A stretch of DNA of 64,000 nt, from positions 53,111-117,110 of the forward strand of contig CAINCZ010000157.1 in NCBI GenBank assembly GCA_903847195.1, written 5' to 3'. The first letter of the stretch is position 1. Every line of letters starts with the position of its first letter. Under the pieces are notes generated by a model, which was not told the DNA's origin, did not search any database, and worked only from the letters and a program-made list of their open reading frames with translations. Position numbers and translations under genes: made by a program. The DNA comes from an uncultured Acidobacteriota bacterium. Its GTDB lineage: Bacteria > Acidobacteriota > Terriglobia > Terriglobales > CAINCZ01. This document shows positions 31,003 through 40,059 of this stretch, piece after piece.

Positions 31003-31008
31003 TGTCAA
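31003..31008 (-). promoter_or_regulatory. Candidate -35 element of the arg operon
   Basis: TTGACA on the minus strand, directly upstream of the ARG boxes. The matching -10 is weak (AATATT with 19-bp spacing is the best I can place) and would lie inside the second ARG box. Confidence 0.45.
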
Positions 31009-31335
31009 CCCAATTCTTGGGAAAAATGTCGCGGCCGAAGACTGCGGCGGAAACGCGCCGGACGACGCCGGACGCGCTGGTTCCTGATGCGGGAAACGAC
31101 CATGACGATTGTACGGCATTGGGTGGCGCGCGCAAAGTAAAACGCGGGGAAAAACACCCCGCCGTAACCCCCGGTTGGACCCCGCCGCGACTCTCACGCA
31201 AGCACAGCCGCATTCATGGAGCGGGCGTCGCTCCGGGTGGCACGCTGAGCGGCCCCAGCGGCGCTTTGCGAAAGCTAATGCCAGCCGGACAGCCGTAATG
31301 CTAGACTGCCTTCTCTCGGGAAAAGCAGAAACCAC
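31009..31335. other. Intergenic region between argR and the flavoprotein gene
   Basis: About 325 bases without a supported gene. Short frames on both strands have no protein features. No riboswitch or repeat recognised; it must hold the promoter of the plus-strand flavoprotein. Confidence 0.4.
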
Positions 31336-32487
31336 ATGACAGCTGAACGTTGGCCGGTGGCGGTAATTGGGGGCGGTCCGGCAGGTGCCATGGCAGCTGT
31401 GCACCTTGCGCAGGCCCGCCGGAAAGTAGTGCTATTCGACGACCAGCAACCCTGGGAGAAGCCCTGCGGCGGCGGCATTACGCGTAAGGCATTTGTGCGG
31501 TATCCCTACCTTGCCGAGGCTGCGGTCGAGCGCAACTGGATCGACTGCTGCGAACTCATCAGCCCGGCCGGCCGGCGGGTCATCCTGCAAATGCCGCAGA
31601 AGCTGGCGATCTATTCCCGCACCGTTCTGAATGGAATGCTGCTGGAGCATGCTGGCAAGGCCGGCACTGAGATGGTTACGGACCGCGTCGTCGCGATCGA
31701 AGGCGAGGCCGGCGACTGGCGTCTGCGTCTGCGTTCCGGCGCCGAGCACCGTGCCGCCCACGTGGTGATCGCTACCGGCGCGCGCAATTCGTTCCGCGCG
31801 CGTTTTATGCGTGCCTTTGAGCCCGCCGAGCTGCTGATCTGCGTGGGCTATTACATTCCGGGCACCTCGAACCGCGTGCAGGTGCGTTTCGTGCCGGGGC
31901 TGGAAGGCTATATCTGGACCTTCCCCCGCCACGATCATTTTTCCGCCGGCATTGCTTCGCCGGCCAACGGACCTTTTAACGCCGGCGAGCTCCGGCGCAT
32001 GTTGGAAGAGTTCCTCGACGCCGAGGGCTTCGCCTATCGCGGCACTGCCTTCTATTCGCACGTCCTGCCGGTGCCGAATCCAGCCACGCTGACCGACCGG
32101 CCGTTCTGCGGTGAGGGCTGGACGATGGTGGGCGACGCGGCGGGTACGGTAGATCCCATCACCGGCGAGGGCATCTACTACGCACTGCGTACCGGAGAGC
32201 TGGCGGCAGAGGCAATCAACTCCGGCCAGCCGCAGAGTTATCAGAAGCTGCTGGAGCAAGACATCATTCCCGAATTGATCGCGGCTGCGGCCTATACCAA
32301 GCGCATCTTCTGCGGGACGCTTCTGGGCCAGCCAGTGCTGGAACGCCTGGTGCAGGCAACCGGCATGAGCACGAAGTTCAGCGAACTGGTGGCTGATCTT
32401 TTTGCCGGCGCACAAGCCTACGTCACCCTGCGCGGACGCTGTTACCAGGAACTGCTGCCCGCCGTCTGGCAGAGACTGACCAGCTAG
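31336..32487 (+). CDS. Geranylgeranyl-reductase-family FAD-dependent oxidoreductase
   Basis: 383 residues. The N-terminal FAD motif VIGGGPAGAMAAVHLA (GxGxxG) is followed by EKPCGGGITRKAF, the PCGGG motif typical of the geranylgeranyl reductase/PHBH-like group. The second FAD motif WTMVGDAAGTVDPITGEGIYYALRTGELAA is in the C-terminal half. Family members reduce isoprenoid chains or oxidise ring substrates. It is monocistronic and divergent from arg. The substrate may be a quinone or isoprenoid side chain; this is inference. Confidence 0.82.
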   Translation: MTAERWPVAVIGGGPAGAMAAVHLAQARRKVVLFDDQQPWEKPCGGGITRKAFVRYPYLAEAAVERNWIDCCELISPAGRRVILQMPQKLAIYSRTVLNGMLLEHAGKAGTEMVTDRVVAIEGEAGDWRLRLRSGAEHRAAHVVIATGARNSFRARFMRAFEPAELLICVGYYIPGTSNRVQVRFVPGLEGYIWTFPRHDHFSAGIASPANGPFNAGELRRMLEEFLDAEGFAYRGTAFYSHVLPVPNPATLTDRPFCGEGWTMVGDAAGTVDPITGEGIYYALRTGELAAEAINSGQPQSYQKLLEQDIIPELIAAAAYTKRIFCGTLLGQPVLERLVQATGMSTKFSELVADLFAGAQAYVTLRGRCYQELLPAVWQRLTS

Positions 32488-32505
32488 GCGCCCCCTGCCA
32501 AAAGA

Positions 32506-32532
32506 AAACCCACCCGCGAAGGGTGGGTTTTT
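32506..32532. terminator. Bidirectional intrinsic terminator
   Basis: AAACCCACCC and GGGTGGGTTT form a perfect 10-bp stem with GCGAA loop, with T-tracts in both directions. It serves the flavoprotein gene (+) and the Lys-rich gene (-). Confidence 0.88.
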
Positions 32533-32555
32533 CCAGCGCGTGATGGCGCAAAAAA

Positions 32556-32792
32556 CTACTTCTTTTCAGCGACAGGAGCCGGAGCAGCAGCCTTCTTCTC
32601 GGCGGCCTTCTTGGGGGCCTTCGCCTTTTTAGGGGCCTTCGCCTTCTTGGGGGCCTTCGCCTTTGTTTCCTTCTTCACTTCAGCCTTCTTCGCCTCAGGG
32701 GCGGCCGGCTTCGGGGCGGGCTTCGTATCCTGCGCGAACACGGACAGGGAGAAGGCGCCAAGCAGAGCGAGTAACAGTGCAGTCTTCTTCAT
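32556..32792 (-). CDS. Small secreted Lys/Ala/Pro-rich protein
   Basis: 78 residues. ATG 32792 begins a clear signal peptide (MKKTALLLALLGAFSLSVFA, cleavage before QD). The mature 58 residues are almost only K, A, P and E, including three tandem copies of KAKAPKK. Such basic, disordered secreted proteins may bind DNA, polyanions or the cell surface; no family is recognisable. The longer upstream frame has no signal-like start and is not used. Confidence 0.6.
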   Translation of the reverse strand: MKKTALLLALLGAFSLSVFAQDTKPAPKPAAPEAKKAEVKKETKAKAPKKAKAPKKAKAPKKAAEKKAAAPAPVAEKK

Positions 32793-33178
32793 TTTGTCTT
32801 CTGAGCTCCAACAGATAATTTCGGGAGGCTGTGATCGATGGATCCAGTCGCCGTCAGGCTTCAACATAGCTTGAAACGTCGCCCACTGCAAGCAGGAACG
32901 AAGCTCGTTTCAATCCGATAAATCGAAAAAACCGGACAAACTGAGGGCCGTGAGTGGATCCACAGGGGGCAGGAACGGGCCTGTATTGATGTACAATCGG
33001 AAATCACCATCCATCTGGGGCCGTGAGCGACAGCGAAGGCTGGCCGGGTACCAGGGGGAATTCGGCCACGGCGCAGAGCTGTTTCGCACTTATTTTGAGC
33101 AGCTTGAAGGGGTTTTCGGGTGGAGCGACGTCATCTATCCAGCAGATGCCGGAGGTCAGGCCCTCCAGGAGCATGCCC
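32793..33178. other. Intergenic region upstream of the ABC importer
   Basis: About 385 bases without a gene. A plus-strand frame from 33023 is in phase with the permease but lacks permease-like residues before about 33200. Two copies of GGGCCGTGAG occur (near 32946 and 33018), and TACAAT at 32991-32996 could be a -10. No riboswitch recognised. Confidence 0.4.
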
Positions 33179-34309
33179 ATGCCAGTCCCGCTAGCCGCGG
33201 AGGCACGTAAGCAGCCTCGCCGGTCGGCCAGCAGCTGGCTCGACCCGGTCTATGGGGCTGCGATGCCGGTGCTCGCGATGGTGGCTGCGCTGCTGGTCGG
33301 CGCCGTCATGCTGTTGCTGCTCAAGGCCGACCCGATTGAAGCCTACGCGGCGCTCATCCGGGGCGCTTTCGGCAGTGTCTTCGGGCTGACGCAGTCCATG
33401 GTGAAAGCGACCCCGCTGCTGCTCGTCGGTCTTGGCATCTGCATCGCTTATCGCGCCAGCGTGATCAACATCGGCGGCGAAGGGCAGATCATCGCCGGTG
33501 CGCTGATGGCCACCTGGTTTTCGCTGCAAATGCGCACCTGGCCCGCTTGGGCGCTGCTGCCCTGCACCATGATCGCCGGCTTCATCGCGGACTCCTTCTG
33601 GGGCCTCATTCCCGGCCTGCTAAAAGTGCGGCTGAACGTCAACGAAATCCTCAGCACCGTCATGATGAACGCCATCGGCGCGCAATTGATGAACTACCTG
33701 CTGCGCGGGCCGATGATCGATCCCGCCGGGGTGCAGGCCGGCACCTTCCTGCCGCAAACCGAACGCGTGCCCGTCCAGGTGTGGCTGCCGCGGTTGATCC
33801 CGCAGACCCTGTTGCACGCCGGAGCGCTGGTCGCGGTGGTGCTTGCCTTTCTTGTCTATATCCTGCTTTGGCGCACCACGCTGGGATACCGCATCCGCGC
33901 CGTGGGCCAGAACCGCGATGCGTCCCGCTACGCCGGCATCAATGTTCCTTTTTACCAGGCGCTCTCGCTGACCCTGGCTGGCGGCTTCGCCGGACTCGCG
34001 GGCGTGGTCGAAGTCATCGGCGTACAGCACCGCATGATGGACGGCATTACCAGCGGCTACGGATTCTCCGGCATCGTGGCCGCACTGTTCGGCGGACTGC
34101 ATCCGCTGGGGCTGATCCCGGCCTCGTGGCTCTTCGGCAGCCTGCTGGTGGGGGCGGACAAGATGCAGCGCGCCGTGCAGGTGCCGTCGGCGCTGATCGA
34201 TACGGTTCTCGGATTGGTCGTCATGTTCGTAGTCGGTTCGGCGCTGCTGTCGCGGCGCTGGGCGGCGCGGCGCGCTACGGCCGTCCGCGCGGAAGGCGGG
34301 CAGGCATGA
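33179..34309 (+). CDS. BMP-family ABC importer, permease 1
   Basis: 376 residues from ATG 33179, with AGGAG at 33167-33171. About eight membrane helices are visible, with the branched-chain/nucleoside permease signatures ASVINIGGEGQIIAGAL, RLNVNEILSTVMMNAIG and GYRIRAVGQNRDASRYAGI. The C-terminal conserved segment is GFSGIVAALFGGLHPLGLIPASWLFG. The set resembles YufP/NupP-type permeases paired with a BmpA lipoprotein, which import purine nucleosides. The stop overlaps permease 2 (ATGA). Confidence 0.9.
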   Translation: MPVPLAAEARKQPRRSASSWLDPVYGAAMPVLAMVAALLVGAVMLLLLKADPIEAYAALIRGAFGSVFGLTQSMVKATPLLLVGLGICIAYRASVINIGGEGQIIAGALMATWFSLQMRTWPAWALLPCTMIAGFIADSFWGLIPGLLKVRLNVNEILSTVMMNAIGAQLMNYLLRGPMIDPAGVQAGTFLPQTERVPVQVWLPRLIPQTLLHAGALVAVVLAFLVYILLWRTTLGYRIRAVGQNRDASRYAGINVPFYQALSLTLAGGFAGLAGVVEVIGVQHRMMDGITSGYGFSGIVAALFGGLHPLGLIPASWLFGSLLVGADKMQRAVQVPSALIDTVLGLVVMFVVGSALLSRRWAARRATAVRAEGGQA

Positions 34310-35250
34310 CCTTCAACGAATCCAGCGTGCTGCGTGTCGAAGTTCTCGTCGGCATCCTGTCCTCGGCCGTGCGCCTGGCGACTCCATACCTGTTCGCCGC
34401 CGTCGGCGAAGCCATCGGGCAGAGTTCGGGCGTGCTGAATCTTGGCGTGGACGGCATCATGCTCCTGAGCGCCTACGCTGCCTTTTTTGTGGCGCTCACC
34501 ACGGGCAGCCTGTGGTGGGGCGTGGTGGGGGCGGTCGGCGTCGGAGTCTTCATGGGCCTACTGATGTCGGTCATCAGCGTGACGCTGAAAGCCGAGCAGG
34601 GAATCAGCGGCATCGGCCTTTATATGTTCGGTTTGGGCGCCTCCTCGTTGCTCTTCAAGGTCACCGTTGGCACGGTGAAGACCATCGTTGGCTTCCAGCC
34701 GATCAAGATTCCGCTGCTGGGCGACATACCGCTGCTGGGCAAGATATTGTTTGAACACAGCCTGCCGGTGTACGCGTCCTTCGCCGTGGTGCCGCTGGCC
34801 TGGTGGTTCCTCGATGGCACAACCTGGGGACTGCGCATCAAGGCCGCGGGCCACAACCCGGCGGCGGCTGACTCGCTCGGCGTCAGCGTCGATCGCGTGC
34901 GCTACGTCAGCGTGGTGCTCGGCTCCATTCTGGCCGCATTGGCCGGAGCCTCGCTGTCGCTGGCGCTCGTCAATCTCTTCCAGGAGAACCTGACGGCGGG
35001 CATGGGATTCATTGCCGTGGCGCTCGTCTACTTCGGAGGCTGGCGTCCGGTGGCGATCATGGGCGGCGCGCTGCTGTTCAGCACCATCAACGCTTTTCAG
35101 CTCTGGATGCAGGTGCTCAGCGTCAATATCCCGTCGGACCTGGCGCTGATGCTGCCCTATCTGCTGACGATTGTGGCCCTGGCGCTGGCGCCAAACCTGA
35201 CGCGGCAGCCCACGGCCCTGAACAAACCGTTTGAGAGGGGCGAACACTAA
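34306..35250 (+). CDS. BMP-family ABC importer, permease 2
   Basis: 314 residues. The N-terminus ATPYLFAAVGEAIGQSSGVLNLGVDGIMLL is the hallmark of YufQ/NupQ-type inner-membrane permeases, and LRIKAAGHNPAAADSLGVSVDRVRY is the second signature. About eight membrane segments. It forms the heterodimeric channel with permease 1, to which it is translationally coupled. Confidence 0.92.
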   Translation: MTFNESSVLRVEVLVGILSSAVRLATPYLFAAVGEAIGQSSGVLNLGVDGIMLLSAYAAFFVALTTGSLWWGVVGAVGVGVFMGLLMSVISVTLKAEQGISGIGLYMFGLGASSLLFKVTVGTVKTIVGFQPIKIPLLGDIPLLGKILFEHSLPVYASFAVVPLAWWFLDGTTWGLRIKAAGHNPAAADSLGVSVDRVRYVSVVLGSILAALAGASLSLALVNLFQENLTAGMGFIAVALVYFGGWRPVAIMGGALLFSTINAFQLWMQVLSVNIPSDLALMLPYLLTIVALALAPNLTRQPTALNKPFERGEH

Positions 35251-35391
35251 GAGCGCCTGCGCGGCCCGCAGTGGGGCCGACGTGGCGCCAAAAGCCCGGG
35301 CAGGCAGTTAGCTCAGGGCGCCGGCAGTTGCTACACTCGCGTTACTTGCTTTGGGATTTTGAAATTCAGCAGACAAGTGAGGATTTGCGTA

Positions 35392-36387
35392 ATGAAACTT
35401 CGCAGCTTATCGATTCTGGCAGTCGTTGCCCTGGCGGTCGCCCTGCTGATCGCCGCTCATCCCAGCCCGGCCGTGGCCGCCGGCCCGCTGCGCGTCGCCA
35501 TCGTGACGCCCAGCGCCACCACCGACATGGCGTTCAGCCAGGCGATGTTTGAAGCACTCAAAACCGTTCAGAAGGAAATGGGCGGAGAAGCGGCGCTGAA
35601 GATCGCCTACTCCGAGAATATGTTCAAGGTGCCCGACGCAGCTGCCGCCATTCGCGACTACGCCAGCCAAGGCTATGACATCGTCATCGCCAACGGTTCG
35701 CAGTACGGCTCCTCGGTGGAAGATATCGCCCGCGACTTCCCGAAGACCACCTTCGCCTGGGGCACCGACGTCAACACCTTCGGCTTGGCGAACGTTTACA
35801 GCTACACGGCTGCGGCCGAACAGGGCGGATTCGTCAATGGCGTGCTCGCGGCGAAGCTAACCAAGTCGAAGCGCATCGGCGTGACCGGCCCGGTCGAAGT
35901 CGGCGATGCCAAGACCTACATCTCGGGCTTCGCCCAGGGCGTCGCCTCGGTGGATCCGAAGATCAACGTGGCCAAGACTTGGACCGGATCTTTCTCCGAC
36001 GTGGCCAAGATGACCGAAGCCGCCAGAACGCACATCAGCGCCGGCGCCGACGTGCTGACCGGCTCGTCGCAGGCGGTCGTCGGATCGGTTGGCGCGGCCA
36101 AGGAAACCGGCAAGGTTCTCTGGTTCGGCACGCAGCACAGCCAGGCTGCGCTGGCTCCGGCCATCGTCGTGGCTTCGCAGCAATATGACTGGACCAGCGT
36201 GGTGAAGCAGATCATCAACAACCGCAAGTCCGGCAAACTCGGCGGCGACAAGTACATCGCCACCCTGAGCAACGGCGGGCTGAAGATCGTCTATAACCCG
36301 GGCTACAAACTGCCTCCGGCCGTGAAGGCTGCGGGCGACAAGGTGATCAAGGACATCAGCAGCGGCGCGCTGCAGATCAAGCCTTAG
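35392..36387 (+). CDS. BMP-family substrate-binding protein (BmpA/PnrA-like)
   Basis: 331 residues. ATG 35392 has GAGG upstream and is followed by a signal peptide ending at SPAVAAGP. There is no lipobox Cys, unlike typical Gram-positive and spirochaete BmpA, so this is a free periplasmic protein. The fold shows LRVAIVTPSATTDMAFSQ, SQGYDIVIANGSQYGSSV, EQGGFVNGVLAAKLTKSKRIGVTG and GADVLTGSSQAVVGSVGAAKETG. It delivers ligand, probably a purine nucleoside, to the two permeases. Gene order places it after the permeases. Confidence 0.92.
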   Translation: MKLRSLSILAVVALAVALLIAAHPSPAVAAGPLRVAIVTPSATTDMAFSQAMFEALKTVQKEMGGEAALKIAYSENMFKVPDAAAAIRDYASQGYDIVIANGSQYGSSVEDIARDFPKTTFAWGTDVNTFGLANVYSYTAAAEQGGFVNGVLAAKLTKSKRIGVTGPVEVGDAKTYISGFAQGVASVDPKINVAKTWTGSFSDVAKMTEAARTHISAGADVLTGSSQAVVGSVGAAKETGKVLWFGTQHSQAALAPAIVVASQQYDWTSVVKQIINNRKSGKLGGDKYIATLSNGGLKIVYNPGYKLPPAVKAAGDKVIKDISSGALQIKP

Positions 36388-36536
36388 CATCTGCGCGGGG
36401 CTGCCCTGGCAGTCGCGAGTCAGCAGCCCGCCTTCGCTCCGGCGGAGGCGGGTTGCCGTTTCCATCCTCATCCCCGCCCCAGGCGCTCGGCGCTGCGGGC
36501 TGAACCACGGTTTGGGTTTTCACGGAGTTGCAGCCC

Positions 36537-38144
36537 ATGGCTTCCACTGCCCCGCTCGCCAGTCGGCTTCGCATTCAACGGGTAGAGTTGCGCAACATCA
36601 CCAAGCGCTTCCCCGGCGTGCTGGCCAACGACCGGGTGTCGTTTGATGTGTGCGCGGGTGAAGTGCATGCGCTGCTGGGTGAAAACGGTGCGGGCAAGAG
36701 TACGCTGATGCGGGTTCTCTACGGCCTGTATCGTCCCGACGAAGGCGAAATTCTCATCGACGGCAAGCCCTTCGTTTTCAAGTCCCCGGCCGATGCCATC
36801 CGCGCGGGAATCGGCATGATCCACCAGCACTTTATGCTGGTGCCGAAGCTGACCGTGGTGGAAAACGTCGCGCTCGGCCTGCAGTCTTCGCGCGGTCCGC
36901 GGCTCGATCTGGATGTGGTTGCCCGGCGGCTGCAGGAACTCGCACAGACCTATGGTCTCAAGGTGAGCCCGGCCATGCTGGTGTCGCACCTGTCCGTGGG
37001 CGAGCAGCAGCGCGTAGAAATCCTCAAGGCGCTATATCGCGACGCGAGGGTCATCATCCTCGACGAGCCCACCGCCGTCCTCACGCCCCAGGAAGTTACC
37101 AGCCTCTTCACCACCCTGAAGCGCATGGTGAAGGAGGGCTACGCACTCGTCTTCATCTCGCACAAACTGCACGACGTGATGGCCATCAGCGACCGCGTCT
37201 CGGCCCTGCGCGATGGCCGCATGATCGGCACCCGCCCGGCCAAGGACGCCACCCGCGACGAACTGATCACGATGATGGTGGGCCGCGAGGTCAAGCCGCT
37301 GGCCCCGCAGCCGATGAAGGCCGGACCGGTCAGGCTCAAGATTCAGGGATTGCGCGCCTTGAGCGATCGCGGCACCGAGGCGCTGCGCGGCGTGGACCTC
37401 GAAATCCGGGAAGGCGAGATCGTCGGCATTGCCGGCGTCAGCGGCAACGGGCAGCGCGAACTGGCCGAGTGCCTCGCCGGCTTGCGCAAGTCCTCGCCGA
37501 ATTCGATCCTGGTCGAGGGCAAGGACATCGGCGAACAGCCGGTGGTCAAGCGCATGGAGACCACCGCCTACATCCCGGAAGAACGCATGCGCGACGGCGC
37601 CATCAAGAACTTCACCGTGCAGGAGAACCTCTTCCTGCGCGACCACTCGGCGCCCGCCTTCAGCCACGGCGTCTTCCTGCGGCTTTCGGCCATGTCCAAG
37701 CGCGCGAAGGAACTGGTCAGTCAGTTCTCGGTGAAGACTCCGAAGCTGGAGACGCCGATCAAGAACCTCTCGGGCGGCAATATCCAGAAGCTCATCATGG
37801 CGCGCGAGCTTTCGCGCGAGCCGCGCCTGCTGATCGCGGCGCAGCCCACGCGCGGCGTCGATATCGGAGCGACGGAGTTCATTCACCAGCGTCTGCTCGA
37901 GCAGCGCGCGGCCGGCAAGGCTATCCTGCTGATCTCGGAGGACCTTGACGAGATCCGCATCCTCTCCGACCGCATTGCCGTGATGTACGAAGGCCGTGTG
38001 ATCGGCATCGTCGAGCGCAACCACGCTACGGTCGAGCAGATTGGCTTGATGATGGCCGGCGTCTCGCAGGAGGAAGCCATGCGCAGCGCCCCGGCCACGA
38101 AGACAGCCGCAGCGGGACTCGACGACGAGCCGGCGTTGATCTAG
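36537..38144 (+). CDS. BMP-family ABC importer, tandem ATPase
   Basis: 535 residues with two nucleotide-binding domains, as in sugar and nucleoside importers. NBD1 has Walker [10 protein letters not shown], signature [11 protein letters not shown] and Walker [15 protein letters not shown]2 has a degenerate Walker A (GVSGNGQRE, lacking GKS/T) but a standard LSGGNIQK signature and [13 protein letters not shown], the usual asymmetry in this family. ATG 36537 has a GGAG about 9 bases upstream; TTG 36528 is less likely. It completes the importer operon. Confidence 0.93.
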   Translation: MASTAPLASRLRIQRVELRNITKRFPGVLANDRVSFDVCAGEVHALLGENGAGKSTLMRVLYGLYRPDEGEILIDGKPFVFKSPADAIRAGIGMIHQHFMLVPKLTVVENVALGLQSSRGPRLDLDVVARRLQELAQTYGLKVSPAMLVSHLSVGEQQRVEILKALYRDARVIILDEPTAVLTPQEVTSLFTTLKRMVKEGYALVFISHKLHDVMAISDRVSALRDGRMIGTRPAKDATRDELITMMVGREVKPLAPQPMKAGPVRLKIQGLRALSDRGTEALRGVDLEIREGEIVGIAGVSGNGQRELAECLAGLRKSSPNSILVEGKDIGEQPVVKRMETTAYIPEERMRDGAIKNFTVQENLFLRDHSAPAFSHGVFLRLSAMSKRAKELVSQFSVKTPKLETPIKNLSGGNIQKLIMARELSREPRLLIAAQPTRGVDIGATEFIHQRLLEQRAAGKAILLISEDLDEIRILSDRIAVMYEGRVIGIVERNHATVEQIGLMMAGVSQEEAMRSAPATKTAAAGLDDEPALI

Positions 38145-38183
38145 CGGTCGACGGTCGTATCCCGCATCTTCCCTGAATAACTA

Positions 38184-38217
38184 TTGTCATCCTGAGCGAA
38201 GCGAAGGATCTGCTGTT
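38184..38217 (+). repeat. REP-like intergenic element
   Basis: The stretch beginning TGTCATCCTGAGCGAAGCGA and continuing AGGATCTGCTGTT matches, from memory, a sequence dispersed in intergenic regions of many acidobacterial and other bacterial genomes. It lies in the convergent gap between the ABC ATPase and DASS genes. Only one copy is in this window. Confidence 0.5.
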
Positions 38218-38244
38218 CGCTGCGGTCAACCCATGTCCAAGTGC

Positions 38245-38277
38245 CCCGCATCTGCACCTCCTGGGCGCATATGCGGG
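38245..38277. repeat. Inverted repeat, possible diverged hairpin element
   Basis: CCCGCAT (38245-38251) and ATGCGGG (38271-38277) flank a 19-base loop. The left flank GTGCCCCGCATCTGC resembles the start of the hairpin elements at 38315 and 45637, so it may be a decayed relative. Confidence 0.35.
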
Positions 38278-38314
38278 AGGTCCACAAACGTTGGTGCCAA
38301 GTTCTTACTCCCCG

Positions 38315-38350
38315 GTGCCCTACATCTGCCATCTTTTGGCAGATGTAGGG
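38315..38350. repeat. Palindromic repeat element, copy 1
   Basis: CCCTACATCTGCC and GGCAGATGTAGGG form a perfect 13-bp stem with loop ATCTTTT, preceded by GGTG. A second copy lies at 45637-45671. The location between convergent genes would allow a terminator role, but the shared flanks point to a dispersed element. Confidence 0.7.
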
Positions 38351-38389
38351 CTTTAGACTCTTGCCTGACCGTGCGGCGAGCTTCTTATT

Positions 38390-39850
38390 TCACAGCAGTC
38401 CCACCCAGTGATACCAGGTAAAGCAGCTCACGATCTGCACCACCATCGAAACTCCGCTGAAGATGCTCAACGTCACCGTCGCATGCTTATAGGAAAAGTG
38501 CGGGCCCAGGCCGACCATCAGCAATCCCGGCAGCACCATGAACGGCAGGAAGGTCGAGGTCAGGCATGCCATCAGGCAGAGCATGGTGGGGCCGAGCGCA
38601 GGCAGTCCCGCCGCTTGAAAGTAGTTGGCCACGACGGGCAGCAGACCCGCGATGGCGGTCTTGGACTCGACCAGCAGGAAGTGCAGGACCGACGATACGA
38701 TGAACGTCACGGCTGAAGCGACCGAGGTACTCATGTTGGGCGAGATCAGCCGTCCCAGCGTGACCTGCCCGAGCCAGGTTCCGATGCCGGTCTCTTGCAT
38801 CACGATGCCGATGCTGATCACGGCGGCGCTGAACACCACGATGTTGAAAGGAATCTTCTTAAGGTCCTTCACGTCGAGGCAGCCGATGACCGGAAAGGTC
38901 ATCAGCGTGGCGACAAATACGCCGACAGCCCAGGCGGGGACCCCGTGCCAAACATCGGTCACCCAGATGATGAGCGCCAGCACCAGGTAGATCGAGGTCT
39001 TCAACTCGCGCGAGCTGATGCTGCCCATCTGGCCGAGTTCTTCACGGACCTTAGCGTAGCCGCCGAGCATTTCGGTGCGTTCCGGCGGATACATGCGGTA
39101 CAAGATGTAAATACTTACCATACTGCTGATGGCGACGGGCACAAAGAACCACATCGCCCATTGTCCCCAGTAGATCGTCTTGCCCGTGACCTGCTTCACA
39201 ATGCCGACCGCCAGCAGGTTGGCGGCGTTGCCGGTCAGGATGCCGTATCCAAAGCTGTTGCCGGCGATGTAGGCAACCGACATGAAAAACTTCGATACGT
39301 TGCTCTCCGGCGCCGAGCGTCCGAAGATCGCGATGGCGCTGCCCAGGGCAATGGGATAGATGATCAGAATGCGCTCGACCCCGGCGGGCGTCAGAAAGCA
39401 GAGGATCAGTCCGGTGGGGATCAGCGCCGCCGCCATGCCTTTGAAGCTGGTCCCGAACACCCGCGCCAGGTTCAGCGAGATGCGCTTGCCCAGACCGGAG
39501 CCGGTGACCGCGATCCCAAACAGCAGCACCGACATGATGAACCACGGCGTGGGATCGGAATATCCGCCAAACGCCTTGCCCGGCGGCAGGATCTTGAAGA
39601 CGACGATCAGCACCGAGAACAGCGCGGAAGTCATCTCGATTGGGATCACGTCGCATACCCACATCACGACGGTAAAGACCGAGATGACGAGCGCGCGATG
39701 TCCGCGGGGCGAGAGCGCGGTGGGAATCAGCGCGACGATTACCGTGAGCGCCACGGACACCGCCAATCCGTGAATCGGCAGGAAGCGTTTGCGGGTGACG
39801 GGAGGGGCGAGTGCAGCGGCGGGCTGCACGGCGGCGGAGTCGGTGGCCAT
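38390..39850 (-). CDS. DASS-family (SLC13/CitT-like) anion:sodium symporter
   Basis: 486 residues from ATG 39850 (ATG 39898 is an in-frame alternative). About 12 membrane segments. Family features are WVCDVIPIEMTSALFSVLIV, PWFIMSVLLFGIAVTGSGLGKRISL, TPAGVERILIIYPI, GILTGNAANLLAVG and the second half LVESKTAIAGLLPVV, equivalent to the substrate-binding hairpins. Known substrates are di- and tricarboxylates, sulfate and sulfonate-like anions. It diverges from the AprA-like flavoprotein gene with 209 bases between starts, suggesting it imports that enzyme's substrate. Confidence 0.88.
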   Translation of the reverse strand: MATDSAAVQPAAALAPPVTRKRFLPIHGLAVSVALTVIVALIPTALSPRGHRALVISVFTVVMWVCDVIPIEMTSALFSVLIVVFKILPPGKAFGGYSDPTPWFIMSVLLFGIAVTGSGLGKRISLNLARVFGTSFKGMAAALIPTGLILCFLTPAGVERILIIYPIALGSAIAIFGRSAPESNVSKFFMSVAYIAGNSFGYGILTGNAANLLAVGIVKQVTGKTIYWGQWAMWFFVPVAISSMVSIYILYRMYPPERTEMLGGYAKVREELGQMGSISSRELKTSIYLVLALIIWVTDVWHGVPAWAVGVFVATLMTFPVIGCLDVKDLKKIPFNIVVFSAAVISIGIVMQETGIGTWLGQVTLGRLISPNMSTSVASAVTFIVSSVLHFLLVESKTAIAGLLPVVANYFQAAGLPALGPTMLCLMACLTSTFLPFMVLPGLLMVGLGPHFSYKHATVTLSIFSGVSMVVQIVSCFTWYHWVGLL

Positions 39851-40059
39851 CAGGGTTCCCCGAAAATCTGGAATGTCTTGCTGCAAAGTGCGAAGCATGG
39901 TACTTCAGTCCGTGTGCGCCCGAACAGAAAACCCCACGCGGTTGCAAATGAATTTCAGCTTGAAATCCGCGCCGCGCGCGGACCTTCGCCGCCACAATCT
40001 TCTTGACTCTTGAGGCCAGTCAAAGGAAACTGACTTCCCAATTTCTGGAGGCAATTCCA

